This document shows, in pieces, positions 18,341 through 25,827 of a stretch of 64,000 nt of DNA (the first letter of the stretch is position 1; every line of letters starts with the position of its first letter). Both the position numbers and the translations under genes were made by a program. This DNA is from Lachnospiraceae bacterium (GTDB lineage: Bacteria; Bacillota; Clostridia; Lachnospirales; Lachnospiraceae), in the NCBI GenBank assembly GCA_017396555.1, contig JAFQLS010000025.1, positions 62,001 through 126,000 on the forward strand, given 5' to 3'. Under the pieces are notes generated by a model that ran no database searches, was not told the DNA's origin, and was given only the letters and a program-made list of their open reading frames with translations.

Positions 18341-19513
18341 TTGACAGACAAGAAATATATTGTTACAAAATTTAATAATAATGGCAAGGACATGATATTC
18401 TATGGACTTCATAATGGCAAGGAATTCTATGAGGTTAATGTATGTGATGCTCAAAGTAATACCATTCTTGGAAATATTTATATAGGTCGAGTCAAGGATA
18501 TGGTTAAAAATATTAATTGTGCTTTTATTGAATTTGAAAAAGGTAAGGTTGGATATTATTCTCTTGAAAATAATAAATCACATATTTTTTTGAATAAGAA
18601 AAATTCTAACACTTTGGTTCAGGGAGATATTGTTATTGTGCAGGTTGAAAAGGATGTCATTAAGACTAAGGACCCTGTTCTTACTTCCAATATTAATTTA
18701 ACCGGTAAATATGTTGCAGTTAATATTAATAAATCGGGTTTGGGTATTTCAAGTAAGATAAAGGATAATGATAGAAGAGAAGCTATAAAAGCTCTTTTAA
18801 ACGAATTTATCAGTGAAGATTACAGTATTATTGTAAGAACTAATGCAGAAAATGCCAAAGATGAAGATATTTTAACAGAACTTCAAACACTTCTTAATGA
18901 GTGGAATGATATTTATGATAAAGCCTTTACCAGAACTGCATACACCGTTCTTAAGAAGAAAGAACCTGAGTATCTAAGGCGTGTGGATGGAATATATGAT
19001 GGTGAAATTGTGGAAATTGTTACAGATGACCAAGCAATATATGAGTTAATCTCTCAGAAATCTTCACTATGCAGATTATATGAAGATAAGCTGCTGCCAC
19101 TTGACAAGCTTTACAGTGTTAGTAATTGTCTGGACAATCTACTAAACAAAAAAGTCTGGCTAAAATGCGGAGGATATCTCATTATAGAACAGACGGAAGC
19201 TATGGTTGTAATAGATGTTAATACAGGCAAATATTCAAAAGGCAAGAATACGGCTGAGGCTATACTTAAGGTCAATACAGAAGCAGCGATAGAGATTGCA
19301 AAGCAAATCAGACTTAGAAACTTGTCAGGTATAATTATAATTGATTTTATAAATATGCCAAATAAAGAATATGAAAAACAGGTTGTAGAAGAATTTGAAA
19401 AAATTGTATCGCAAGACCCGGTTAAAACAGATGTTATTGGTATGACTAAGCTTGGTCTTCTTGAAGTAACAAGAAAGAAGGCAAAGGCTTCAATTTCGGA
19501 AATTTTTAAATAA
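18341..19513 (+). CDS. Ribonuclease E/G family protein lacking the zinc-link cysteines
   Basis: Endoribonuclease of the RNase E/G type, for rRNA or mRNA processing. An N-terminal S1-like domain (NIYIGRVKDMVKNINCAFIEFEKGKVGYYSL) is followed by the 5'-sensor/RNase H-like region and a DNase I-like catalytic core, with putative magnesium ligands D292 (VVIDVNTG) and D335 (IIIIDFINM). The protein stops at residue 390, right after MTKLGLLEVTRKKAKASISEIF. The CPxCxG zinc-link and the small domain that follow in E. coli RNase E/G are therefore missing. TTG 18341 directly follows the previous stop, with GGAGA eight bases upstream. Confidence 0.85.
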   Translation: MTDKKYIVTKFNNNGKDMIFYGLHNGKEFYEVNVCDAQSNTILGNIYIGRVKDMVKNINCAFIEFEKGKVGYYSLENNKSHIFLNKKNSNTLVQGDIVIVQVEKDVIKTKDPVLTSNINLTGKYVAVNINKSGLGISSKIKDNDRREAIKALLNEFISEDYSIIVRTNAENAKDEDILTELQTLLNEWNDIYDKAFTRTAYTVLKKKEPEYLRRVDGIYDGEIVEIVTDDQAIYELISQKSSLCRLYEDKLLPLDKLYSVSNCLDNLLNKKVWLKCGGYLIIEQTEAMVVIDVNTGKYSKGKNTAEAILKVNTEAAIEIAKQIRLRNLSGIIIIDFINMPNKEYEKQVVEEFEKIVSQDPVKTDVIGMTKLGLLEVTRKKAKASISEIFK

Positions 19514-19518
19514 ATCGT

Positions 19519-19547
19519 TTGACAACAGGCAGAATTTATGATATTCT
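19519..19547 (+). promoter_or_regulatory. Sigma-A promoter of the rplU operon
   Basis: TTGACA at 19519-19524, a 17-base spacer, and TATTCT at 19542-19547, with TG one base before the -10 (extended -10). It starts only six bases after the RNase G stop codon. Confidence 0.82.
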
Positions 19548-19551
19548 CTAT

Positions 19552-19630
19552 TAGTGTGCCGCACAGTGGGGTCATAAGTTCTGCTTTTTGCAGACACCGA
19601 AGCTGGCGAGTAATGAGATATAGGAGGTGC
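19552..19630 (+). promoter_or_regulatory. Ribosomal protein L21 leader (autoregulatory mRNA structure)
   Basis: The untranslated region ahead of rplU contains GTGCCGCACAGTGGGGTC, a TCTGC-TTTTT-GCAGA hairpin (19580-19594) and ACCGAAGCTGGCGAG. This layout matches what I remember of the conserved L21 leader of Firmicutes, thought to bind L21 and shut down its own operon. The assignment is by position and pattern only; no covariance model was run. Confidence 0.65.
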
Positions 19631-19633
19631 CAT

Positions 19634-19942
19634 ATGTACGCAATTATAGCAACAGGTGGTAAACAGTACAAGGTTTCTGAAGGCGATATTATCAAGGTTG
19701 AAAAGCTTGGTGTAGCAGCTGGAGAAACAGTTACATTTGACCAGGTTCTTCTTGTTAACAACGGAGAAGTAGTTGTTGGTAATCCTACAGTTGCAAACGC
19801 TAACGTTTCTGCTACAGTTGTAAAAGAAGGTAGAGGAAAGAAAGTTATCGTTTACAAGTATAAGAGAAAAACAGGATATCACAAGAAAAATGGTCATAGA
19901 CAGGCATATACTGAAGTTAAGATTGATAAGATCAATGCTTAA
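19634..19942 (+). CDS. rplU: 50S ribosomal protein L21
   Basis: Component of the large ribosomal subunit that binds 23S rRNA. The start [26 protein letters not shown] and the C-terminal [29 protein letters not shown] are diagnostic. Length is 102 residues, normal. ATG 19634 follows AGGAGGT at an ideal distance; upstream in-frame codons back to 19538 belong to the L21 leader. First gene of rplU-prp-rpmA. Confidence 0.97.
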   Translation: MYAIIATGGKQYKVSEGDIIKVEKLGVAAGETVTFDQVLLVNNGEVVVGNPTVANANVSATVVKEGRGKKVIVYKYKRKTGYHKKNGHRQAYTEVKIDKINA

Positions 19943-19954
19943 TGAGTGTGCGCT

Positions 19955-20281
19955 ATGATAAATGTAACATTTTATAAAGATTCATCTCATGATTACAGAG
20001 GATTTAAATTAAGTGGACATGCGGGATTTGATGATTCCGGTAAGGATATTATTTGTGCGGCTGTTTCAGTTTTAGTAATTAATTTTATTAATTCAATTGA
20101 AGAGCTAACAGGTGATGAGTTTGATTGTAAACAAAATGAAAAAAAAGGTCTTATGGATTTTAATTTTTCTGGTGATATAAGTAATGAATCAAAGCTATTA
20201 ATGGAATCTTTAGTCTTAGGGATTAAAGAAATTTTCTATGAAAACGAGCAATATATACAGATATTTTTCAAGGAGGTGTAA
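19955..20281 (+). CDS. prp: Ribosomal-processing cysteine protease Prp
   Basis: Cysteine protease that removes the N-terminal extension of ribosomal protein L27 in Firmicutes and related groups. The catalytic dyad is at the same positions as reported for Staphylococcus aureus Prp: H22 in GHAGF and C34 in [11 protein letters not shown]. Length is 108 residues with ATG 19955; a GTG nine bases upstream is an alternative. It lies between rplU and rpmA, the standard location, and its substrate is encoded three bases downstream. Confidence 0.93.
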   Translation: MINVTFYKDSSHDYRGFKLSGHAGFDDSGKDIICAAVSVLVINFINSIEELTGDEFDCKQNEKKGLMDFNFSGDISNESKLLMESLVLGIKEIFYENEQYIQIFFKEV

Positions 20282-20283
20282 CT

Positions 20284-20568
20284 ATGTTGAAAATGAACCT
20301 TCAGTTTTTCGCTCATAAAAAGGGTGTTGGTTCTACAAAGAACGGTAGAGACTCTGAATCAAAAAGATTAGGTGCGAAAAGAGCAGATGGACAGTTTGTA
20401 AAAGCTGGAAACATTCTTTATAGACAGCGCGGTACAAAGATTCACCCAGGTGTTAACGTAGGACGTGGTGGAGATGATACATTATTTGCATTAGTTGATG
20501 GCGTTGTTAAGTTTGAAAGAAAAGGAAGAGATAAGAAGCAGGTTTCTATCTATCCAGTTTCAAAATAG
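20284..20568 (+). CDS. rpmA: 50S ribosomal protein L27 with cleavable N-terminal extension
   Basis: Large-subunit protein whose N-terminus reaches the peptidyl transferase centre. The first residues MLKMNLQFF followed by [15 protein letters not shown] show the nine-residue extension cut by Prp, so the mature protein should begin at Ala10. The body ([27 protein letters not shown]) is typical L27. A GGAGG precedes ATG 20284 at the end of prp. Confidence 0.97.
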   Translation: MLKMNLQFFAHKKGVGSTKNGRDSESKRLGAKRADGQFVKAGNILYRQRGTKIHPGVNVGRGGDDTLFALVDGVVKFERKGRDKKQVSIYPVSK

Positions 20569-20578
20569 TTTGTAATTT

Positions 20579-20615
20579 AGGCTTCAAATCATAAAATGTG
20601 GTTTGAAGCCTTTTA
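20579..20615 (+). terminator. Hairpin terminator after rpmA
   Basis: AGGCTTCAAATC pairs with GGTTTGAAGCCT (two G-U pairs) across a nine-base loop and is followed by TTTAT. The T tract is short and no promoter is obvious before obgE, so it may attenuate rather than fully end transcription of the ribosomal genes. Confidence 0.75.
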
Positions 20616-20640
20616 TACATTTAGTAAAGGAGAGATTCTA

Positions 20641-21927
20641 ATGTTTGCTGATAGTGCCAAAATATTTATAAAATCCGGCAAGGGTGGCGATGGACATGTT
20701 AGCTTTAGAAGAGAATTGTTCGTTGCGAATGGTGGACCTGACGGCGGCGATGGCGGTCGTGGCGGAGACATTATATTTGAGGTAGATAAGGGATTAAATA
20801 CATTAACAGATTTTAGACATATTAGAAAATACGTTGCTGAACCCGGTGCGGAGGGTGGCAAGCGTAATCAACATGGAAAAGACGGCGAGAGCCTTGTTAT
20901 AAAAGTTCCGGAAGGAACAGTTATTAAAGATGCAGAGACCGGAAAGGTCATAGCAGATATGTCGGGCGATAATAATCGTCAGACAATCCTTAGAGGTGGT
21001 CGTGGCGGTAAAGGTAACCAACATTATGCAACACCGACAATGCAGGTGCCTAAGTATGCACAGCCGGGACAAAAAAGTATGGAAATGGAAGTTACTCTTG
21101 AACTTAAGGTTATTGCTGACGTAGGTCTTGTTGGTTATCCAAATGTAGGCAAGTCTACATTGTTATCAAGAGTAACAAATGCAAAGCCAAAGATTGCAAA
21201 TTATCATTTCACTACAATTAATCCAAATCTTGGTGTGGTTGACCTTGAAGGTGGTAAGGGCTTTGTTATAGCTGATATTCCGGGGCTTATTGAGGGAGCT
21301 TCTGAAGGAGTTGGTCTTGGACATAAATTCCTTAAGCATATAGAAAGAACAAAGGTTATTATTCATATGATTGATGCAGCTTCTGTCGAGGGGCGTGATC
21401 CGATTGAAGATATTCAAAAGATTAATAAGGAACTTGAGAATTATAATCCGGAATTACTAAAAAGACCTCAGGTTATAGCTGCTAATAAGATAGATGCAAT
21501 TTATGACGAGTCTGAGAGTATGATTCCTTTGATTAAAGAAACTTTTGAGCCACAGGGTATAAAAGTATTTCCAATATCAGCAGTAAGTGGTAAGGGCTTA
21601 AAAGAGTTGTTATATGCAGTAAGAGGTTTGCTTGATACTGTAGATGATGCTCCTATCGTATTTGAGCCTGAGTTTATTCCGGGTGAATTCAATGACAATA
21701 AAGAAGAACCGTATACAGTTGAAAAGATTGAAGATGGTGTATTTTCAATTGAAGGTCCAAGAATCGAAAGAATGCTTGGTTATACTAACCTTGAATCAGA
21801 AAAAGGTTTTATATTCTTCCAAAACTTTATGAAGGACAATGGTATATTGCAGGAATTGGAAGATTTAGGTATAGTGGATGGTGATACTGTTCGTATATAT
21901 GGACATGAATTTGATTATTATAAGTAG
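20641..21927 (+). CDS. obgE: GTPase Obg (ribosome assembly)
   Basis: Essential GTPase acting in late 50S assembly and stress control. The glycine-rich Obg fold at residues 1-158 (KSGKGGDGHVSFRRE, GGPDGGDGGRGGD) is followed by the G domain with Walker A GYPNVGKST, the G3 motif DIPGLIEGA, NKID, and the C-terminal OCT domain (FEPEF to the end). ATG 20641 follows AAAGGAGAG; earlier in-frame codons lie in the rpmA terminator. Length is 428 residues, normal for Firmicutes. Confidence 0.95.
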   Translation: MFADSAKIFIKSGKGGDGHVSFRRELFVANGGPDGGDGGRGGDIIFEVDKGLNTLTDFRHIRKYVAEPGAEGGKRNQHGKDGESLVIKVPEGTVIKDAETGKVIADMSGDNNRQTILRGGRGGKGNQHYATPTMQVPKYAQPGQKSMEMEVTLELKVIADVGLVGYPNVGKSTLLSRVTNAKPKIANYHFTTINPNLGVVDLEGGKGFVIADIPGLIEGASEGVGLGHKFLKHIERTKVIIHMIDAASVEGRDPIEDIQKINKELENYNPELLKRPQVIAANKIDAIYDESESMIPLIKETFEPQGIKVFPISAVSGKGLKELLYAVRGLLDTVDDAPIVFEPEFIPGEFNDNKEEPYTVEKIEDGVFSIEGPRIERMLGYTNLESEKGFIFFQNFMKDNGILQELEDLGIVDGDTVRIYGHEFDYYK

Positions 21928-21940
21928 AAAGGATAATAAT

Positions 21941-22234
21941 ATGACAAGCAAACAGAGAGCATATTTAAGAAGTCTTGCAAGTACAATGGATCCGATTTTT
22001 CAGGTTGGAAAAGCAAGTGTTACACCTGAAATAACAACAGCTATTGAAGAGGCGCTTAATGCAAGAGAATTGATTAAAATACATGTACTAAAAAACTGTA
22101 TGGATGATGGAAGAAGTGTTGCAGAGGTTATTGCAGAGAGAACTCATTCAGAGGTTGTACAGGTAATGGGTAAAAAGATAACATTATACAAGCCATCAAA
22201 GGACAATCCTAAGATTATTCTTCCAAAGGCTTAA
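21941..22234 (+). CDS. yhbY: YhbY/CRM-domain ribosome assembly RNA-binding protein
   Basis: Small RNA-binding protein (97 residues) with a single CRM domain that associates with pre-50S particles. TSKQRAYLRSLASTMDPIFQVGKASVTPEI and ELIKIHVLKN are the family hallmarks; the expected GxxG-type loop is represented by VGKA. ATG 21941 follows AAAGGATAAT and comes 13 bases after obgE, the usual Firmicute order obg-yhbY-nadD. Confidence 0.92.
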   Translation: MTSKQRAYLRSLASTMDPIFQVGKASVTPEITTAIEEALNARELIKIHVLKNCMDDGRSVAEVIAERTHSEVVQVMGKKITLYKPSKDNPKIILPKA

Positions 22235-22259
22235 AACATTATTTTATAGAGGTAAATGT

Positions 22260-22880
22260 ATGAAAAAGGTAGGTATATTAGGTGGAACATTTGATCCGAT
22301 TCATTTAGGACATTTGATTATCGGCGAAAACGCATATGATGAGTGTGGACTTGAAAATGTCTTTGTTATGCCATCAGGTCAGCCACCGCATAAGGAAAAT
22401 TCTACAATTTCGGATGAAAAACACAGAAGTACAATGGTAAAACTTGCAATAGCAGGCAATAAACATTTTGAATACTCGGATTTCGAATTAAATAGAAAAG
22501 GGAATATATATACTGCCGATACATTAGAGCTTTTAACATCAAAATATCCAGATACACATTTCTATTTTATTCTTGGTGAAGATTCTTTATTAGATATAGA
22601 AAAATGGTATGAACCAGCCAGGATTATGGAGCTGTGCAGTATTGTAGTTACTCATAGAAATGATGGAGATGATACACTTTTAAATAAGCATATTGAATAT
22701 TTGAAATGTAAGTACAATGCTGATATAATTAAATTAGATGTTCCCCTTATAGATATTTCGTCGACAAATATAAGAGAACGTGTTTCACAAGGTAAAACAA
22801 TACGTTATTTTGTTAATTCTGAGGTTGAAGGTTATATTTATAAGAATAATTTATATAAGGAAGTAATAGACGTTGAGTAA
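22260..22880 (+). CDS. nadD: Nicotinate-nucleotide adenylyltransferase NadD
   Basis: Adenylates nicotinic acid mononucleotide with ATP to give deamido-NAD. The nucleotidyltransferase motif GGTFDPIHLGH (residues 8-18), PSGQPPHK and the C-terminal ISSTNIRERVSQGKTIRYFV are all present. Length is 206 residues. It overlaps the yqeK start by eight bases and belongs to the conserved nadD-yqeK-rsfS set. Confidence 0.94.
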   Translation: MKKVGILGGTFDPIHLGHLIIGENAYDECGLENVFVMPSGQPPHKENSTISDEKHRSTMVKLAIAGNKHFEYSDFELNRKGNIYTADTLELLTSKYPDTHFYFILGEDSLLDIEKWYEPARIMELCSIVVTHRNDGDDTLLNKHIEYLKCKYNADIIKLDVPLIDISSTNIRERVSQGKTIRYFVNSEVEGYIYKNNLYKEVIDVE

Positions 22881-23466
22881 AAATCTAAAGAACATTAACA
22901 ACGAATTAAAAAATATTTTAAGCAAAGACAGATATGAGCACACTCAGGGTGTTGCTTCTACAGCTATCTGTCTTGCTATGCGTTATGAGTATGATTTAGA
23001 AAAGGCAGAGGTAGCGGGGTTACTTCATGATTGTGCTAAATGTATGCCGGATGATAAGAAACTTAAAAAATGTCGCAAGCACAATATTCTTATTACGGAA
23101 ACTGAGATAAATAGTCCATATCTTTTACATGCTAAGCTTGGAGCATTCTATGCAATGCATAAATACGGCATTACTGATATGGATATAGTTAATGCGATTC
23201 TGGTTCATACAACAGGTGCACCGGATATGACGTTATTAGAGAAGATAATATATGTTGCCGATTATATTGAGCCTAATAGAAAGGAAGCACCTAACCTTAA
23301 TGAAATAAGAAAAATGGCATTTGTAGATATTGATATGGCTGTATATATGATTATGAAAGACACACTTGAATATCTTAGCAAAAAAAAAGGCAGCATAGAT
23401 AAAATGACGACAAAAGCATATGAATATTATTCAAATATAATAGAAAATAGAGAGGTTAAAAAATGA
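22873..23466 (+). CDS. yqeK: YqeK HD-domain hydrolase, probable Ap4A hydrolase
   Basis: HD-superfamily metal hydrolase; YqeK proteins cleave diadenosine tetraphosphate symmetrically. The HD core is visible as RYEHTQGVASTAICLA with AGLLHDCAK, then AILVHTTGAP and the Asp of IIYVADYIEPNR, giving the metal-binding set. TTG 22873 overlaps the end of nadD, with AGGAAG about nine bases upstream. Its stop overlaps rsfS as ATGA. Confidence 0.9.
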   Translation: MSKNLKNINNELKNILSKDRYEHTQGVASTAICLAMRYEYDLEKAEVAGLLHDCAKCMPDDKKLKKCRKHNILITETEINSPYLLHAKLGAFYAMHKYGITDMDIVNAILVHTTGAPDMTLLEKIIYVADYIEPNRKEAPNLNEIRKMAFVDIDMAVYMIMKDTLEYLSKKKGSIDKMTTKAYEYYSNIIENREVKK

Positions 23467-23813
23467 ATTCATTAGATAAAGTAAAAGCAATTTATAAGGC
23501 ATTAGATGATAAGCAGGGTATCGATATTAAAGTAATTGATATTCAGGGAGTTACAGTAGTAGCTGATTATTTTGTAATTGTTGGTGGTGCAAATAAGAAC
23601 CAGGTTCAGGCCCTTGTTGATAATACAGAGGATGAACTTGCTAAGCTTGGGTGTCATACAACACATGTTGAAGGTTATCAGACAGCCAACTGGATATTAC
23701 TTGATTATGAGGATGTTATCGTACATGTATTTAATCAGGAAGACAGATTATTCTATGACTTAGAAAGAATATGGCGAGACGGTAAAGAGGTTGAGGTCGA
23801 AGAGTTAAAGTAA
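23463..23813 (+). CDS. rsfS: Ribosome silencing factor RsfS
   Basis: Binds L14 on the 50S subunit and blocks subunit joining under starvation. The 116-residue DUF143 fold includes KGIDIKVIDIQGVTVVADYFVIVGGANKNQVQAL-like strands (first residues KQGIDIKV), GYQTANWILLDYEDVIVHVF and the terminal FYDLERIWRDGK. Last gene of the plus-strand ribosome block; ATGA overlap with yqeK. Confidence 0.93.
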   Translation: MNSLDKVKAIYKALDDKQGIDIKVIDIQGVTVVADYFVIVGGANKNQVQALVDNTEDELAKLGCHTTHVEGYQTANWILLDYEDVIVHVFNQEDRLFYDLERIWRDGKEVEVEELK

Positions 23814-23847
23814 TTAGAATCAAGGTTAAAAAAATATCAATAAATTA

Positions 23848-23880
23848 AAGAATCTCGCAAGTTAAATTTGCGAGATTCTT
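23848..23880. terminator. Bidirectional terminator between rsfS and lexA
   Basis: A perfect 13-base stem, AAGAATCTCGCAA with TTGCGAGATTCTT, and a seven-base loop, between convergent genes. T-rich sequence flanks both sides, so it can end both transcripts. Confidence 0.88.
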
Positions 23881-23896
23881 CTTTGTGTAAATAAAT

Positions 23897-24517
23897 TTAA
23901 ATCATCATCCTAAACAAGCCAAATACCTTACCAACAATTGTAACCTCATCTCTAACAATAATTGGCTCCATATCATCATTTTCAGGCTGAAGTCTTATGT
24001 AATCCTTCTCCTTGTAAAAAGTCTTTACAGTGGCAGAATCATCAATCAGTGCAACAACAATATCACCATTTCTTGCAGTATTACATGATTCAACCATAAT
24101 AGTATCACCACTATAAATTCCTACATTAATCATGCTATCTCCTTTTACCTTAAGCATAAATGTATCTCCTCTTGGAACAAATTCTGCCGGAATAGGGAAG
24201 TAGCTCTCAATATTCTCGTTAGCTAAAATAGGTTCGCCGGCTGCAACACGACCAACAACCGGAATATTAACCATTTCCTGACGTATCATACTTGCATTAT
24301 CATCAAGTATCTCTATTGTACGAGGTTTGCTGGGGTCACGTTTAATATATCCGTTTTTCTCTAATGTCTCTAAATGTGAGTGAACTGAAGAAGTAGACTT
24401 AAGCTTAACAGCATCACAAATCTCTCTTACAGAAGGTGGATATCCTTTGTTTAACAAACAATCTCTAATATAATCTAATATTTCCTGTTGTTTAGCAGTT
24501 ATTTTTCCTGTTGCCAT
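23897..24517 (-). CDS. lexA: SOS repressor LexA
   Basis: Represses SOS genes and cleaves itself when stimulated by RecA-ssDNA. The N-terminal winged helix ([53 protein letters not shown]) precedes the cleavage site A93-G94 in VAAGEP and the serine/lysine dyad S128 (GDSM) and K165 (ATVKTF). Length is 206 residues. It diverges from a yneA-like gene across a region with LexA-type palindromes, as in Bacillus. An AAAGGATAAT site precedes its ATG. Confidence 0.96.
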   Translation of the reverse strand: MATGKITAKQQEILDYIRDCLLNKGYPPSVREICDAVKLKSTSSVHSHLETLEKNGYIKRDPSKPRTIEILDDNASMIRQEMVNIPVVGRVAAGEPILANENIESYFPIPAEFVPRGDTFMLKVKGDSMINVGIYSGDTIMVESCNTARNGDIVVALIDDSATVKTFYKEKDYIRLQPENDDMEPIIVRDEVTIVGKVFGLFRMMI

Positions 24518-24587
24518 ATGTATTATCCTTTCTAAATAAAAGTAATCAATTAACTAAATACATAATAACATACAGAACAAATTTTTG

Positions 24588-24601
24588 CAAACAAATGTTT
24601 G
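24588..24601. promoter_or_regulatory. LexA box A
   Basis: CAAAC-AAAT-GTTTG is a perfect palindrome close to the Gram-positive SOS box (CGAAC-N4-GTTCG). It overlaps a possible lexA -35 on the minus strand (TTTGCA, 18 bases before TATTAT), consistent with autoregulation. Confidence 0.65.
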
Positions 24602-24619
24602 TTTTTTTGCAAAAAAGCA

Positions 24620-24648
24620 TTGACAAACATCTGTTCGTGTTATATACT
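24620..24648 (+). promoter_or_regulatory. Promoter of the yneA-like gene
   Basis: TTGACA at 24620-24625, a 17-base spacer, and TATACT at 24643-24648. A LexA box begins inside the -35 hexamer, so repressor binding would block polymerase. Confidence 0.85.
24624..24637. promoter_or_regulatory. LexA box B
   Basis: CAAAC-ATCT-GTTCG differs from the CGAAC-N4-GTTCG consensus at one position. It covers the end of the -35 and part of the spacer of the yneA-like promoter. Confidence 0.75.
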
Positions 24649-24663
24649 CTTCTTATCAAAAGA

Positions 24664-24677
24664 AGAACAGTTGTTCG
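24664..24677. promoter_or_regulatory. LexA box C
   Basis: A-GAAC-AGTT-GTTC-G, a near-perfect SOS box just downstream of the predicted start point. A weaker copy (GAAC-AAAT-TTTC, 24678-24689) follows immediately, so a second LexA dimer may bind next to it. Confidence 0.75.
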
Positions 24678-24714
24678 GAACAAATTTTCGAACATTGATA
24701 TGGAGGGATTACAT

Positions 24715-25047
24715 ATGAATATATTATTAAATAACAGATTAGATAGAAGAAGATTAGCTTTTATAAGTGGAGTAGTAATGCTTGCATTAGTGCTGGTATT
24801 ACTGGGAACTTGTGTTGCAAGCGCGAAGGATATTGATAATTCTAAAACAAAATATTATACGAGTATTACAATTGAAAGTGGTGATACATTATGGTCGATA
24901 GCTGAAGAGTATATGTATGACGATTATGATTCGGTAGAAGAATATATGAACGAAATTATAGAGATTAATGGATTAACTAGTGACAAGATTTATGCTGGTA
25001 ATAATTTAGTTATTGTCTATTGTGGTGATAGTTCAATTACTGAATAA
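24715..25047 (+). CDS. yneA: LysM-domain membrane protein, YneA-like SOS division inhibitor
   Basis: Probable SOS-induced cell-division suppressor. The 110-residue product has a basic N-terminus, one membrane helix at about residues 16-36 and an extracellular LysM domain (ITIESGDTLWSIAEEY to IYAGNNLVIV). The same size, topology and divergent position next to lexA occur in Bacillus YneA. ATG 24715 follows GGAGGG; upstream in-frame codons overlap the promoter and LexA boxes. Function is inferred from synteny and domain only, because LysM domains also occur in many unrelated envelope proteins. Confidence 0.82.
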   Translation: MNILLNNRLDRRRLAFISGVVMLALVLVLLGTCVASAKDIDNSKTKYYTSITIESGDTLWSIAEEYMYDDYDSVEEYMNEIIEINGLTSDKIYAGNNLVIVYCGDSSITE

Positions 25048-25057
25048 TTTACATAAC

Positions 25058-25092
25058 AAAAGAGTTTGCTTTTTTGATTTGCAAACTCTTTT
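25058..25092. terminator. Bidirectional terminator between the yneA-like gene and mtnN
   Basis: AAAAGAGTTTGC pairs perfectly with GCAAACTCTTTT around an 11-base T-rich loop. A and T tracts on either side serve the two convergent genes. Confidence 0.88.
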
Positions 25093-25100
25093 CTGAATTA

Positions 25101-25793
25101 TTAGTATAAGCGAATTATTTCTTTAATTAAGTTAACAGAATTCTTTATAGCCATAGCTTCAAATGTTGGATAATCCATAGTTGCGCTATCATCAGCTTTA
25201 TCCGATATTGCTCTGATTATCAGGAATGGTATATTGTTTAGATAAGCTGCCTGTGCAATTGCAGCACCTTCCATTTCTGTACAGTAGCCTTTGAAGTTAT
25301 CAATTATCCAGTTTTTCTTAGACTTGTCTGATATAAATTGATCTCCGGTGACAACACGTCCTATGTGAGTGTTAATATCTTTACATACATTTTCACAACA
25401 TTTATTTGCTAATTCAATAAGCTTTTCATCAGCTTTAAAAGTAGATTCCTTCATCTGAGGAATAACACCAAGGTCATATCCAAAGTTTACTGCATCCACA
25501 TCATGTTGAAGAGCATCCTTTGATAATACAATATCGCCTATATTTATTTCGCTACGAAGAGAACCGGCTATTCCTGTATTTATAATTGCACTAACGTCGA
25601 ATATGTCGACTAATATCTGGGCACAAATACCGGCATTAACTTTACCTATTCCTGAACGAACTATAACAACAGGTTTTTCGTTTAATTTACCTTTGTAGAA
25701 ATCCATTCCTGCTTTTGTAATAATTTCAACTTCTGTAAGAGCTTCTTTTATCTGGATTACCTCAGCATCCATTGCACCTATAATTCCTAACAT
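25101..25793 (-). CDS. mtnN: 5'-Methylthioadenosine/S-adenosylhomocysteine nucleosidase
   Basis: Removes adenine from methylthioadenosine and S-adenosylhomocysteine. Family features: IGAMDAEV at the start, VVIVRSGIGKVNAGICAQILVD, INTGIAGSL, VTGDQFI, EMEGAAIAQAAYLN (ribose-binding Glu) and IRAISDKAD with the catalytic Asp. Length is 230 residues. luxS lies immediately upstream in the same orientation, so the two gene products act in sequence: SAH to S-ribosylhomocysteine to homocysteine. Confidence 0.95.
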   Translation of the reverse strand: MLGIIGAMDAEVIQIKEALTEVEIITKAGMDFYKGKLNEKPVVIVRSGIGKVNAGICAQILVDIFDVSAIINTGIAGSLRSEINIGDIVLSKDALQHDVDAVNFGYDLGVIPQMKESTFKADEKLIELANKCCENVCKDINTHIGRVVTGDQFISDKSKKNWIIDNFKGYCTEMEGAAIAQAAYLNNIPFLIIRAISDKADDSATMDYPTFEAMAIKNSVNLIKEIIRLY

Positions 25794-25827
25794 AATTTTT
25801 AATTTCCTTTCTTCTTTAATTTGTATA

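Noticed and set aside
19538-19633. Upstream extension of the rplU frame
   Set aside because: The extra codons overlap the promoter -10 and the structured leader; L21 starts with MYAII at 19634 behind AGGAGGT.
19111-19761. Minus-strand open frame of 216 codons across RNase G, the L21 promoter and rplU
   Set aside because: It covers two solid genes and a promoter on the other strand, has no recognisable domain and no ribosome-binding site.
25794-25827. SAM or SAH riboswitch near mtnN-luxS
   Set aside because: Gaps before luxS and mtnN are 21 and 34 bases, too short for any known riboswitch of this class.
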